A stretch of 33,663 bases of DNA. Source: Mesostigma viride. Its lineage: Eukaryota > Streptophyta > Mesostigmatophyceae > Mesostigmatales > Mesostigmataceae. The notes beneath the pieces were generated by a model. The model made no database searches. It was not told where the DNA came from and was given only the letters and a program-made list of their open reading frames with translations. Position 1 is the first letter of the stretch; each line of letters starts with the position of its first letter. Shown here one piece after another: positions 24,576 to 33,663 of the stretch. Where the stretch lies: assembly GCA_009746045.1 (NCBI GenBank), contig RPFO01001580.1, forward strand, positions 1-33,663, read 5' to 3'. The translations under genes were made by a program, and so were the position numbers.

Positions 24576-27168
24576 TGTCGGGGGAGGTCAACTTCGAGCG
24601 GGTGGCCGCCGATGTCATCCGCCTCGTCCGCGAGGGGCAGCTCAGCCGGGCCATGACCCGCTTGGAAATGGCCAAGCTGGCCCCCGCCAATGCGGCTACC
24701 CTGGCGGCCTTGGAGGCTCTTCACCCTGCGGAGCCCGGATTCCAGCTGCCCGTGCCGGACCCCCTGCCGGCCCCCCTCCGGCTGGACCGCGACTGCTTCC
24801 TGGAGGTGATGCGTGCGGTCCCGCGGGCTTCCTCTACCGGGCCGTCGGGCTGGCGCTACGAGCACTTGGAGGTCCTGGTGGGGCATGGGGGCGAGGACAT
24901 TCTCTTTGACACCCTCATTGACCTGGCGGCTGGTCGCGTTCCTCCCGCTGCGCGCGAGTGGTTAGCGGGCGCTCGCCTCCTCGCTCTGCTCAAGGGTGTC
25001 TTGCCCCCCCCGAGGGCAAGGTGCGCCCGATCGCCTGCGGTGAGGTGCTCCGCAAGCTCGTGGGCAAAGTGATCTGCCGCCAAAAGGCGCCCGAGCTCCG
25101 TGCCTTTTTCTGCCCGCCCCTCGCAGCGGGTGAGACCTCGGTGGCGGCCCAGCTGGGGGTGACGACTCCAGGCGGGGCGGATATCCTCATCCATTCGGTG
25201 CAGGCCTACCTCGAGGCCCACCCCACCCACACTGTCGTCAAGGTCGACTGCCACAACGCGTTCAACAGTCTGTCCCGCGCCAGCATGTTTGCGGCCGTCA
25301 TGGAGTCCTTCGAGGACTTGTACGCTTGGACAGCCGTGTGCTACGGCCAGCCCGGCCAACTGGTTCACATCATGGAGGACGGCACTCGCGGCGGCCTGCT
25401 GTCGCGGTCGGGCACCCAGCAAGGGGACCCCCTGGGACCCCTGTACTTTGCCGCCCCCCTCCAGGGTTGCCTCCAAGCGGTCCATGCTGCCCACCCGGCG
25501 GTCGCTATTCAGGCCTACTTGGATGATATCTACCTTCTGGGCCCTGTGCCGGACACCACCGCGGCTCTGCTGGCACTGCAGACCGCGGTGGCCGACATCA
25601 ACCTCCAGTTGACCCTGGCCAAGTGCGCGGTGTACTCGCCCCAAGGTGATTGCTCCGGCTTTCCGCCCCAGCTCTTGGGCCGGGACGAGCGCCTCCATGG
25701 GTTGGATGTCCTCGGCGTTCCGGTTGGCGACCCCGCGTTTGTCATCGATGCTCTGCGGGCCGCCCTCGAGGCACGCACTGAGGTACTGCCCTTGATTGCG
25801 CGCCTTCATGATTCGCAGACCAAGGGTCTGCTTCTGTGGTTTTGCGCTCACCCTCGCGTCGTTCACTGGCTCCGGGGCGCTCTTCCGGCTCAGGTCCGGC
25901 TGGCCGCCGAGGGCCACGACGAACGCATCCAGTCGGCCTTGGCGCAGCTGGTCCCGGGCCCCGACCTCCCGCCACATGCTATTCGCATTGCCTCCCTGCC
26001 TGCACGGATGGGTGGCTGCGGTCTGACTCGTGCCGCCCGGCTGGCCCCAGCAGCATTTTTGGGCTCCGTCGCTCAGTCGTGGGCGGAAAGCTGCCGGCTC
26101 CTGCCCCTTTTGGCAACAGCAGCGCCTGACCTCCTGGACCCCAGCAGCCCTTTGCCCTTCGTCACCGCCATCCAGGAGGCCTATGCTGAGATCCAGCAGG
26201 CCTGTTCTCCCGTCCGTGCCGCTCAGGCGGTACAGCGCCACCTCCCTCGCGGCACTCCCTCGGTCGCCTCCGTTCAATCTCCCGCCGCATTCCCTGCTCG
26301 CGTCATCGATAAACACCAGAAAACCTACGCGGGTATTCTGCACACGGCTGATTGGATTGCTCTTTTCGCGGACCTCAACGCCCAGGGACGTGCGTGGCTG
26401 TTCTCGCTTTCCTTGCGGAGTGTGGGCTCGGCGTACCTTCGTGCTCTTCCCATGGCCCCCCCATTCGCCTTGGCTCCCAGCCACTACTCGGTGGCGCTCC
26501 GGCACCAGCTATTTGCCCCGCAGCCTCTTGTTCCGGCCGGGCGGCCTTGTGGTAGCTGTGGGCAGCCGCTGGATCCCACGGGGACTCACTACCTTGCCTG
26601 CATGGGGGGCCAACAGAATCAGAATTGGTATTTGTATTTGCACACTGTCCTCCTGACGGTGGTGCTCGCCATGATCCGGTCGGTTTTCCCCCACGCGAAC
26701 ATCCGGTCCGAGGATGCGGATGGCGCTGCCTTCTATTCCCCCAACCACCGGCCTGACATCGTGGTGCTGGACTTTGAGGGGGGTGGCCGGCATCTGCTTA
26801 TTGACGTTTCGGTGGCGCGGCCCTTGGCTCTTAGCCACGTGGCTGGGGCCTCCCTCACGGCAGGTTACACGGCGGACCGGGCGGAGCGGGCCAAGCTCCT
26901 GGCCTACGGCGACGTCGGGCACCATCGTGTGGTGCCCTTTGTCCTGGAGGAGTTTGGGGCCATGGGGCCCCTGACCTCCGCCTTCTTCAAGGAGTGTTGC
27001 CGGCTCCGGGAGGACCGGCTGGACCTGGAGGGCCAGCGGGCCCCATGGTCGGCGCGGACCTGGACGTCATATTGGCGTCAGCGCTTGTCGGTGGCGCTGA
27101 CTCGGGCCATGGCGGACATCATGCTCCGCCGTACGCGGGCTGATTTTGCGGTGCAGCAGGGCTATTAG
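24576..27168 (+). CDS. LINE polyprotein: reverse transcriptase plus RLE endonuclease (one frame slip)
   Basis: This protein would nick target DNA and prime reverse transcription of the element RNA there. The N-terminal part (24576 to about 25004) includes STGPSGWRYEHLEVLV and AAREWLAGARLLAL. At a C8 run (25004-25011) the frame drops one base and continues in the long frame to the TAG at 27166-27168. Motif A is VVKVDCHNAFNSL (Asp at 25246-25248), motif B GTQQGDPLGP (25411-25440), motif C YLDD (25516-25527). A CX2C..HX4C zinc motif (CGSCGQPLDPTGTHYLAC, about 26548-26601) precedes a PD-(D/E)XK core, RPDIVVLDF then LLIDVSVARP (26749 to about 26820). This order, RT then zinc then endonuclease, is that of RLE-type LINEs such as the R2 and NeSL groups. 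The clade is not assigned. The single slip may be a sequencing error. Confidence 0.85.
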
Positions 27169-27301
27169 GTTCCTCCCGTTAGGCGTTTCCATTGGTCTTA
27201 TCGTAGTATAGAGCTTTGACATGGCTCTGTATATAGGTTTATAGCTGGGCGTTTGCTTTGGTTTGAGTGATTTCACTCTGCTGTAAGTAATTATATTTTT
27301 A
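24576..27301 (+). mobile_element. LINE with reverse transcriptase and restriction-like endonuclease
   Basis: A 2.7-kb insertion flanked by ATATATACATTGGAC at 24561-24575 and 27302-27316. The AT part may overlap the element's own tail, so the true duplication is 9-15 bp. Reading frame is open from the first base of the insert, so the copy is probably 5'-truncated within the coding region. The 3' UTR is about 130 bp and ends AT-rich without a long A-tract. Related scraps lie at 4902-5100 and 16325-16748. Clean flanks and a nearly intact frame suggest recent insertion. Confidence 0.9.
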
Positions 27302-27316
27302 ATATATACATTGGAC

Positions 27317-27448
27317 ACGTCACCCCAACTAAGTACTAAACTGCCCAAAGTCACGGTAACTGATCCAACTACTATGTACATCTGCATTTCTCCACGTTGC
27401 GGTGGGAAATTACGTGCAAAACGCGATTTCGTGCAAAGTCCTCGCCCA
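27317..27448. other. Short gap between LINE and minus-strand gene
   Basis: No gene. It must contain the 3' UTR of the minus-strand gene ending at 27449. No clear polyadenylation signal was assigned. Confidence 0.4.
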
Positions 27449-28143
27449 TCATCGCTTGCCAGGTCGATATGAAGGAATGTTGTCCCAGCTGGCGCCTTCC
27501 TTCAGGAGAGTAACATGTTCTCTAGCGAACTTCAGAGGGAAACGAAACTTTTGCTCGCACTCATTACTCCAACCGAGGTCGTGCCCTTCATCAAACCATC
27601 TGAACACCACCTTCTCCCTCTCTTTGCCCAGGAGGGTGCCAAAGAGCGGAAAATCTTCCTTCTTGGGGTACTTGTGCTCCCAGTTTATGCACACCTCGTC
27701 TACCCATTTCGAACTCCAACCTCCGCGACTCAGTTTCGCGCCATCCATAAAGCGCATCCGGACGTCCGGCCGAACGTCCCTGATTCGGTTTTCGGCCGTC
27801 GCATCTCTGCCCTGACCACCACCCTTCTGCGGCTGTGCAGGTTCGTCGGCACCCTCCGTCTCCTGCCCCGCCCCTCGCCTGCCCCCTCCCCGACGTTTTG
27901 CCTTCTGCCCCTGCGCAGCCGCCGCCTCTGCCATCAACTCTTCGTACGTTTTTTCTGGCTGACCGCACGGTAAGGCTGGTGCGTGAGTTGGTGCGTTGGG
28001 TGGGAGCTCGTCCCCTCCCGCCCCCGGTTGTGCAACTGGTTCGCCGACCGCGGCCTGGCCAACAACACGGCCGGCCTCTCTGGACACAGTCCCAGACGCG
28101 GATCCACGGGGAAACCGAACTGGAGTTTCTTCTTCGCCTTTCC
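27449..28143 (-). CDS. Last exon of a large gene of unknown function
   Basis: Starts after an acceptor (acgtgcag) and runs to a TGA at 27449-27451. It joins the upstream exon (28285-28619) in phase 1 as ...VHSAG-KGEEETPVRF. The first half is low-complexity and basic or Gly/Pro-rich (QGQKAKRRGGGRRGAGQE). The second half looks globular: GGWSSKWVDEVCINWEHKYP, FPLFGTLLGKEREKVVFRWF and GASWDNIPSYRPGKR at the end. I do not recognise the fold. Aromatic and acidic residues are regularly spaced and composition is unlike the shadow ORFs, so coding is likely. Together with 28285-28619, 29109-30915 and 31172-32356 the gene would encode roughly 1,300 residues. Confidence 0.7.
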
Positions 28144-28284
28144 CTGCACGTAAGCACATGCCAATTAACATGAATACGGAAGGGTCGTGTGAGAAATCAA
28201 TGAAGCCATGGACTGATGCAAAAAAACTTATGTAGAAATATATTAAGGTACTTATAAAACTCGTTTATTGAAAATGAAATTTAC

Positions 28285-28619
28285 CGGCCGAATGTACCGT
28301 TGGAGCGTGGAAGGGCATCCTTGGTCGATCGAAGATATCCGTCAATGCGGTCAACGGTGCGGTCGATGTCCCTGGCGGCGCCTCAACATCGACCACCTCA
28401 GTCGGGCGCATCAATCCGGCAAACGCCGGCCCTCCACCTGAGACTTTCGGCGGACCCTCCACGTTACGAGCCTCCAATACCCTCTTCTGCAGTGGGGTGC
28501 TCGCAACAAAATCCGTGTCAGCCGACGGCTCCGGATCGTCATCCTCATTCAGCAGTATCGTGTTCGGGCATTGCTCCATCCCCGTCGAGCGGGGGGCAAA
28601 GTCATCACAACCGTCCTTC
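28285..28619 (-). CDS. Internal exon of the large unknown gene
   Basis: Bounded by an acceptor cgtcag (28620-28621) and a donor gtaaat (28284-28279). Phase 2 on entry and phase 1 on exit both agree with the neighbouring exons. It encodes KDGCDDFAPRSTGMEQCPN, an acidic stretch LLNEDDDPEPSADTDF, and a Pro-rich linker-like remainder with FAGLMRPTEVVDVEAPPG. It appears intrinsically disordered. The following intron (28144-28284, 141 bp) has none of the GC-rich core repeats found in other introns of this gene. Confidence 0.65.
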
Positions 28620-29108
28620 CTGACGACGGTACGGGATCGTCACCCAGACCCAAAGAAACCGAGGCGAGGGCGGGGGTCCCCTCAACCGGGGGTCCCCATG
28701 AATCCTGACGAGGCCTCATTCCCATCTGTCGGACACGACCGCCTCCCGTAAATCGGGAACGCCCGCCGGCGCTACCAGTAACAGGCCGCGAGCCTGCTTC
28801 CTGCTGGCGATCCCCATCCTCATCACAGATACGCCCGCCGGCGTTACCAGTAACAGGCTGCGAGCCTCCTTCCTGCTGGCGATCCCCCTCCTCATCACAG
28901 ATACGCCCGCCGGCGTTTCCAGTAACAGGCCGCGAGCCTCCTTCCTGCTGGCGATCCCCCTCCTCATCACAGATACGCCCGCCGGCGTTTCCAGTAACAG
29001 GCCGCGAGCCTCCCTCCCGCTGGCGATCCCCCTCCTCGTCACAGATACGCCCGCCGGCGTTTCCAACGACAGGCCTCGAGTCTCCTTCACCAGCACGCTG
29101 GCGCTTAC
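28620..29108 (-). repeat. Intron with a 72-bp tandem array sharing the GAAACGCCGGC core
   Basis: Predicted intron from donor gtaagc (29108-29103) to acceptor AG (28621-28620). Inside, a 72-bp unit is present nearly five times, with CGCCCGCCGGCG at 28761, 28832, 28904, 28976 and 29048. The sense strand reads GGAAACGCCGGCGGGCGTAT, the reverse orientation of the core in the other introns. Because 72 is divisible by 3, two minus-strand frames stay open, so partial retention as coding sequence cannot be excluded. Confidence 0.75.
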
Positions 29109-30915
29109 CTCCCCCCTGTTGTCTTCATCCCCCCCATTGTCTCCTCACGCGAGCCTCCATCACCCCGACGGCGCTTTTTCCCTCCCCTTCCATCTCCTCC
29201 CCCGTCCCTCTCCCCCTCCCCCTCCTCCCTCCTCCCCATCCCCTTTCTCCCCCCGCCTGCCCCCACCCATCCCGGGCGGGTGCCCCTCAGCAATATCCTC
29301 CTCCCCGTCCTCCTCCTCCCTCTTCCTCCTTCTCCTCCTCCTCCCTCTCATCCTCATCCTCATCCGCCTCCCCCTCTTCCTCCTTCTCCGAATCATCATC
29401 CTCATCAGACGAAGAATCGTCGTCGGAAAAGTAGGCGAGGCCTTCCCACCCATCTAAATCAAGCCAATATTTGATAAGGCGGACCAGGCGCTTCCACCGG
29501 CGGATATGGGCGGGCTCCCCGAACACCAGCAGAACTCTGCAGGGTGCCCTAAAAAGGGCGTTGGTCATCTTGTCAACCACATCCCACACGACCGGGCTCA
29601 AATGCGAGGAGGGTTTGGGAATGTGGCGCTCCTCCGGAATGCATTCTGGGTCCCACTCGCGCAGGTTCCTCCACTTCTCGTTGCTGTCAGCTGCCAGGTC
29701 CAGCACAGCAAACGCCTGGTCCTTCAGCGACCGAGGAATTTTGTCAGACCCCGTGCACAACTCGTCCACCACCTTCGTCACCACCAGATCCTTTCTTTTT
29801 TCGTTTTCCATCCATGTCATTGTCCTGTATGCGATCCAGTCGGATCCCATCCTCACCCCCTTCCAATCGCTGTAGGCTTCCAACCTGTCCCGCCACCCCT
29901 TCTTGGCCTTGGTAGTCCCCTTGCCCTCCTCCTCCTCCTCAACCTCCTCCTCCGCCGCCGCCTCCACTGGCACACCCAGCAGATGTTTGGTCTTCACACC
30001 CAAATCGTCATACAAATGACGGGGGTGGGAAGCGAGCACCCCTCTCGGGAACTTCCAGTCCTTCTGGTCGACCACTTTCCTTTTAGCCGGCGGAAGGTCC
30101 CTCAGCGTGAGAATGATCGCCCTCGTGGCCGTGACGACCACCCGCCAAAAGTCTCTGGTCAGGCGGCACTCGGCGATGAACTTGTCGAGGTCCGTGGCGA
30201 AGGTGCCCTTCAGCTTCACGCCAAACACGTGCTCCCTCACCATTACGGGGTCGAAAGTCCCGTCTAGTTGTCTGACGGAGCCAATCAGGTCGGGGTTCTC
30301 CAGGAACTTGATGTGGGCGAATTGCTTCGCCCCCTCTATCAAATTCTTGGCGACTTCCATTATTTTTATCAGGTTGCTGGGAGGGGCCTCACAGGACATG
30401 ATCGGCGCTTGGATCAGGCTGTCGAAGTACTGGAAACTCGCAAGTTCCCGATGCGCGGTGAAAATGGACAGTTCGTGCGCCTTGTCTTTAGGGCGCGTGT
30501 CAAGGAAGTCTTGCCGAGCCGCGATATCCTGTGCGATCGCCGGCTTGCCGTCGACAGCGGGCTTCAAAGGGTCCTCACACCAGAACAGCCAGCGCTGCAT
30601 GAAGTTCTTCTGGTCCGGCCCCCACTTGTCCGTCTCTTCAGCCCCTCCTGCCTTGTCGCCTGCGCCGTCCCCTTCGGCCTTGGCTTGCTCTCCTTTCTGC
30701 CAAAAGGGCTTCACAATCGCCCAGATCTTGCCGTACAGAGGAGTTGGGATAGACACGCCCTTCCCTCTCTTGAGGGGTCCATATGCCTGGTAGGCCCGGT
30801 GCACATCCCCCAGCGCTGAGCCCCACGTTGCCTTGGCTTGGGCTGTGTCCTCGGCGTTCATGGCGTTCCCGAGCTGCCTGACAACTTCGATCATCTTGCC
30901 GACTTGTTCGGAAAC
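29109..30915 (-). CDS. Main exon of the large unknown gene
   Basis: Follows an acceptor (gcgatgcag) at 30916-30917 in phase 0 and begins VSEQVGKMIEVVRQLGNAMN. The globular part has several helical, aromatic-rich segments: HRAYQAYGPLKRGKGVSIPT, FMQRWLFWCEDPLKPAVDG, RELASFQYFDSLIQAPIMS, FIAECRLTRDFWRVVVTATR and DWIAYRTMTWMENEKRKDL. It ends in a long Asp/Glu-rich tract (SDDDSSSDEDDDSEKEEE) followed by Gly/Arg-rich sequence. No known domain is recognised. The frame at the 3' end (MGGMKTTGGR, donor at 29108) is one base off the main frame, so a slip lies in the purine-only stretch around 29290-29400. The acidic tail and basic linkers would suit a nuclear or nucleic-acid-associated protein, which is inference only. 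Confidence 0.7.
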
Positions 30916-31171
30916 CTGCATCGCCGTAGGGCAACAACGCGCAGAGACACATCGATAGTCCTCCCAAATAAGCACAACTCAACTGAGAACAAGAATACGA
31001 CTGACAGAAACGCCGGCGGTCGCATCTTGACAAAAATATGGCATACTAAGGTGGAACATGAAAACCCCTTATAGAAACGCCGGCGGTCGCATCTTTACCA
31101 AACTAATGGCATACTGAAAATAACACGAGAAAACCACTTATAGAAACGCCGGCGGTCGCAACTTGGCTTAC
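30916..31171 (-). repeat. Intron made of three tandem intron-like units
   Basis: Between exon end ..REEK and VSEQ.. lie three units with the core GCGACCGCCGGCGTTTCT (plus-strand AGAAACGCC starting 31006, 31073 and 31142). Unit 1, 31171-31114, is gtaagc...ttttcag. Unit 2, 31098-31046, is gtaaag...ccttag. Unit 3, 31030-30916, is gtcaag...gatgcag. They are separated by TATGCCATTAGTTTG and TATGCCATATTTTTG, 15 nt each. Removing one 256-bp intron or three short introns with two 15-nt exons would both keep phase 0. Confidence 0.75.
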
Positions 31172-32356
31172 CTTCTCTTCACGGATCTGCCACCAGGTCG
31201 GCAGGATGGTGTCACCCTTGAGCATCTGCACGTCCACCCCCCGAATTTCTTCCAATCCATTGCCCACTCCTCCAGCTTCTCCGCGGCCACGGTCTTCGTG
31301 ACTTCCTGCTCCTTCCCTCCCGCGCAACGACCCTTAGCTTTTCCGCCTTCATGAAACCGTTCAGCATTGCCTGGTACCACACAGATCTTTGGTCCACCGT
31401 CATATTTGGGGCGACCAGTTCGAAATTCACCGATTTGATGAGTGTGGTAAAGTGGTTCCCGTCCAGCACGAGAAAGCCGCAAATGGCTGGCGGCGACTGT
31501 GGCTTCGGCTGGATTGGAACCATCTCCCAGGCGGACTTGCACAAACTGTCCAAAAGCGCGGCCTTTCTCACGTCCACGGGCTTAAGATCGTCCAGCATAT
31601 CGGCCGGTCCTGTCAGAACCTTGGTGGAAGCAGCTTCGGCCATTCCCTTGGCCGAGCTCGTTCGCAGGTAGATATCAATCTCTTTGTCAGTCATTGCGCG
31701 AGCGTAGCCAGCCTTCATTGTCCGTGCCCCCCCCATCTCCCCGAAGAGTTGCGCGACCTTACGCTCGGTGCCTTCCTTTTTCATCCAGTCATGAAAAGTG
31801 TTGGGGCACCGGTCAGCCAAAAACTGGAACGAGTACCGCCACACAGGAATCACCAGCTTGTCGTGGCCGTAGTCGGACTCCGAGTTTGCAAAAATGGTGG
31901 CGTTCTGCTCGGCTCTCGACAGATGCAAGTCTCGTGCGAGGAGCTTCTGAGGCCCAACAAACAGGTTCCTTGTCCACACCCGATTTCGATGCACCAAGGC
32001 TTTGGACATCTCATCGAGGTCCCGAGGCTGAACGGCAAGCTCCTGCCGCAACCGTTTGCCCTTCGCGATCTCATCGTTCACATCCAGGATGTCATCATCA
32101 TCCTGCGACACCGGGACTTCTCCCATTTCTCAAGCAGAGACACGGGAGCATCCGCAACCTCCACCTCCTTTCCTTTCCCCTTTCCCTTCAGCGCCTTCCC
32201 CTTGTAGGTCGCAAGTGCTTCGGAGAGTCCCTTCTGGTGTTCGTCGACGGCAGCAGTCCACGTACTATCTATTTTCATGTTCTCGCGGCGCGGGTGCTGG
32301 TCGAGCCTGATTGAGAACATGATGGCCGCGTGGGTCGCCCTCTCGGCCTGCACGTA
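31172..32356 (-). CDS. Upstream exon of the large unknown gene (three one-base slips)
   Basis: Enters in phase 0 after an acceptor (cactgcag) with YVQAERATHAAIMFSIRLDQ and ends IREEK at a gtaagc donor. Further segments include GLSEALATYKGKALKGKGKG, QDDDDILDVNDEIAKGKRLR, VIPVWRYSFQFLADRCPNTF, ICGFLVLDGNHFTTLIKSVN and MLNGFMKAEK. The protein frame changes three times (near 32115, 31325 and at the C6 run 31237-31242). Each change equals one missing base, and together they restore the original frame, which fits base-call deletions better than random decay. No domain is recognised. The composition (charged helices plus a Lys/Gly linker) resembles the downstream exons, supporting a single protein. 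Confidence 0.65.
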
Positions 32357-32780
32357 CTGCAGTGATGCGAAAAAATCAGGAAAGCATAACCAAAAGGAAT
32401 AAAGTAAATGTCGATTGAGAAACGCCGGCCGTCGCAACCTACATGAAACCTGAACCTCAACATCAAAGCCCCCCTCACAACAGAGGTACACTCGGCTCAT
32501 TTCCCTCAACCGTGATGCGAAAAAATCAGGAAAACATAGTCAAAAGGAAGTAAGTGTCACACTTGAAAACGCCGGCCGTCGCAACCTACATGAAACCTGG
32601 ATCTCAAGAAGCCCCTCACAACAGAGGTACACTTACCTCATTCCCCTTAACAATGATAGGAAAAAAGGAAAGCATAACCAAAAGGAATAAAGTAAAGTCA
32701 CACTTGAGAAACGCCGGCCGTCGCAACCTAGATAACCTAAACCTCAAGAACAAAGCCCCCCTCAAACAGAGTAGACTTAC
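32357..32780 (-). repeat. Intron of three tandem units of 132-139 bp
   Basis: The sense strand begins gtaagtctac (32780) and ends cactgcag (32357). Three units share the core TTGCGACGGCCGGCGTTTCTC (plus-strand AACGCC at 32421, 32568 and 32709) and near-identical flanks such as CCTTTTGGTTATGCTTTCC. Unit 1, 32780-32646, ends gttaag. Unit 2, 32636-32505, starts gtaagtgt and ends gttgag. Unit 3, 32495-32357, starts ccgagtgt, a mutated donor. Nine-nt pieces GGGAATGAG (32645-32637) and GGAAATGAG (32504-32496) separate them. Confidence 0.8.
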
Positions 32781-33130
32781 CTATCCCCTCAACCGCTGCT
32801 GCTTCAGCCGCTTTCTTCGACCCCTTCGCGATCTTCGGAGACTTGTCCCGCGGGCATCGTGATCCTTCAACATCTTGATCAGAGTCTTGGCGTCCGCCAT
32901 CGTCACCGTCTTCAGTTTACACTTCCTCTCCTTCGATTGCCCTCGAACAGGTTCTCCTGCATCCACTTTATCAAGGCCTTGGCGCTCGGGATCTCCTCAG
33001 CTGTGTGGCTCCATCGGGCGCGCACGCATTCTTCACGATCAACTCAGCGACTGATGGAGAGTCATCATCTGTTCCGTACCTCAGGGGGCTGTTTCCGTTC
33101 TCACCTCGGCCACAACCCGCTTTGCTAACG
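32781..33130 (-). CDS. Probable coding region upstream of the triple-unit intron, structure unresolved
   Basis: Several minus-strand segments look coding but lie in different frames. YGTDDDSPSVAELIVKNACA (about 33085-33020) is followed by SAKALIKWMQENLFEGNRRR and then MADAKTLIKMLKDHDARG. The last two resemble each other (AKxLIKxxxx) and might be duplicated helices. The exon end at 32781 precedes a good gtaagt donor. Missing small introns or further one-base slips could explain the frame changes. No start codon or family can be given. Confidence 0.35.
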
Positions 33131-33133
33131 TCC

Positions 33134-33663
33134 TCAGTTTAAAGCATCCGCTTGCTCCTTAAAGCGTGTCATTTTCGAGTATCCCGTCGCTTCCACCGCG
33201 CCCTCTGACACAGGCCACCGACAGCGATAGCCCCTCTCCTGGAGATTTGCCCCACCTGACGACCGCTTCCTGCAAGAAACATTATCAACGGAAATTTTTA
33301 ATGTAAGAAAAGTGTAGAGAAACGCCGGCCGTCGAACTCTGTCAATGAGACGAACCTGAAACTTTCGATTACTAAGTCAACGGTAACGACCTTCCCCCCT
33401 CTGCAGTGGAACCACGTAAGATCCACTTCCCCTCTTCACCGCCCTCTTGCTGCGAACGGACTTCCCTGTAAAAAAAGCAAACGCGATTGTCGATAACAAG
33501 AAAAAAATGACTACAAAAATAAACAAATATACGCACGCAAACCATTTCATTACAAGTAAACCGAGAGGAATCTGACGCACTCATGTACCTGGTGCTTCCG
33601 CCATGAGCGGGCTTCTCTTGCACCCACATCCCTATTGCCGGCCCTGCGAACATTCAACGGAAA
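33134..33663 (-). CDS. 3' part of another gene (three exons, 5' end outside the window)
   Basis: Exons 33663-33589, 33465-33391 and 33269-33134 join through GT-AG introns that are both phase 2. They give ...MWVQEKPAHGGST-R-EVRSQQEGG..., then GKWILRGSTAEGG-R-KRSSGGANLQ..., and RCRWPVSEGAVEATGYSKMT before a TGA at 33136-33134. The consistent phases support the model. The product is basic and Gly/Ser-rich with no recognised domain. It could alternatively be the 5' part of the same transcription unit as the genes downstream if the stop is an artefact. Its second intron belongs to the GCCGGC-core family. Confidence 0.5.
33270..33390 (-). repeat. Single-copy intron with the same GCCGGC core
   Basis: A 121-bp intron, gtcgtt...cttgcag, containing GACGGCCGGCGTTTCTC (plus-strand AACGCC at 33321). 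The core and its surroundings (GGTTCGTCTCATTGACAG) resemble the units in 32357-32780. It is one copy in one intron, which makes it the simplest member of the set. Confidence 0.75.

Noticed and set aside
24856-26505. 549-residue open frame on the minus strand
   Set aside because: It is antisense to the LINE protein, which has clear RT and endonuclease motifs. The GC-rich codons of that protein keep the opposite frame free of stops, and no domain is seen.

Overview
This window looks like repeat-rich nuclear DNA from a plastid-bearing eukaryote, most likely a green alga and possibly a prasinophyte-type lineage. Supporting evidence: a spliced adenylate kinase gene of the plastid AMK2 type with a transit-peptide-like leader; a four-EF-hand calmodulin; GT-AG introns; GC-rich exons; and LINE retrotransposons. 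The species cannot be fixed from sequence alone. There are no bacterial operons, and I recognised no rRNA, functional tRNA or CRISPR.

Layout. 1-1395: octamer (GTGACACC) satellite blocks and one doubtful small ORF. 1396-3840: a decayed LINE reverse transcriptase copy with a microsatellite tail, interrupted at 3059-3581 by an insertion bounded by two long palindromes and a 7-bp target duplication. 4397-5100: two LINE scraps back to back on the minus strand. 5401-7165: a non-autonomous DNA transposon with about 50-bp inverted termini and subterminal palindromes, followed by a 266-bp tandem duplication. 8421-8879 (-): calmodulin. 11757-12392: a 20-bp minisatellite. 13489-15743 (-): a LINE-like insertion with an 11-bp target duplication that carries an ORF1-like reading region but no reverse transcriptase; a second LINE 3' end is nested in it. 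15851-17271: a dispersed, partly fold-back repeat family, with a LINE 3' end that itself contains a SINE-like insert. 19002-22806 (+): the four-exon AMK2-type gene, whose introns hold several tandem arrays. 24576-27301 (+): a nearly intact LINE with reverse transcriptase and a C-terminal restriction-like endonuclease, flanked by a target duplication. 27449-33663 (-): a long multi-exon gene of unknown function and at least one more partial gene.

The most interesting structure is in the introns. On the minus strand at 27.4-33.6 kb, introns share a core (sense strand TGCGACSGCCGGCGTTTCT). Two of them consist of three tandem units, most beginning with a splice-donor-like GT and ending in AG, separated by 9-nt or 15-nt frame-preserving pieces, which is what tandem introner-like elements would look like. 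Independently, introns 2 and 3 of the AMK2-type gene begin with tandem copies of their own exon-donor junction. Together these suggest a genome where duplication across 5' splice sites, or intron-borne elements, keeps remodelling introns.

Frame slips in the large minus-strand gene and in the intact LINE all equal one missing base, several in homopolymer-rich stretches. That pattern points to assembly error more than gene decay. The older LINE copies show mixed slips and look truly dead.
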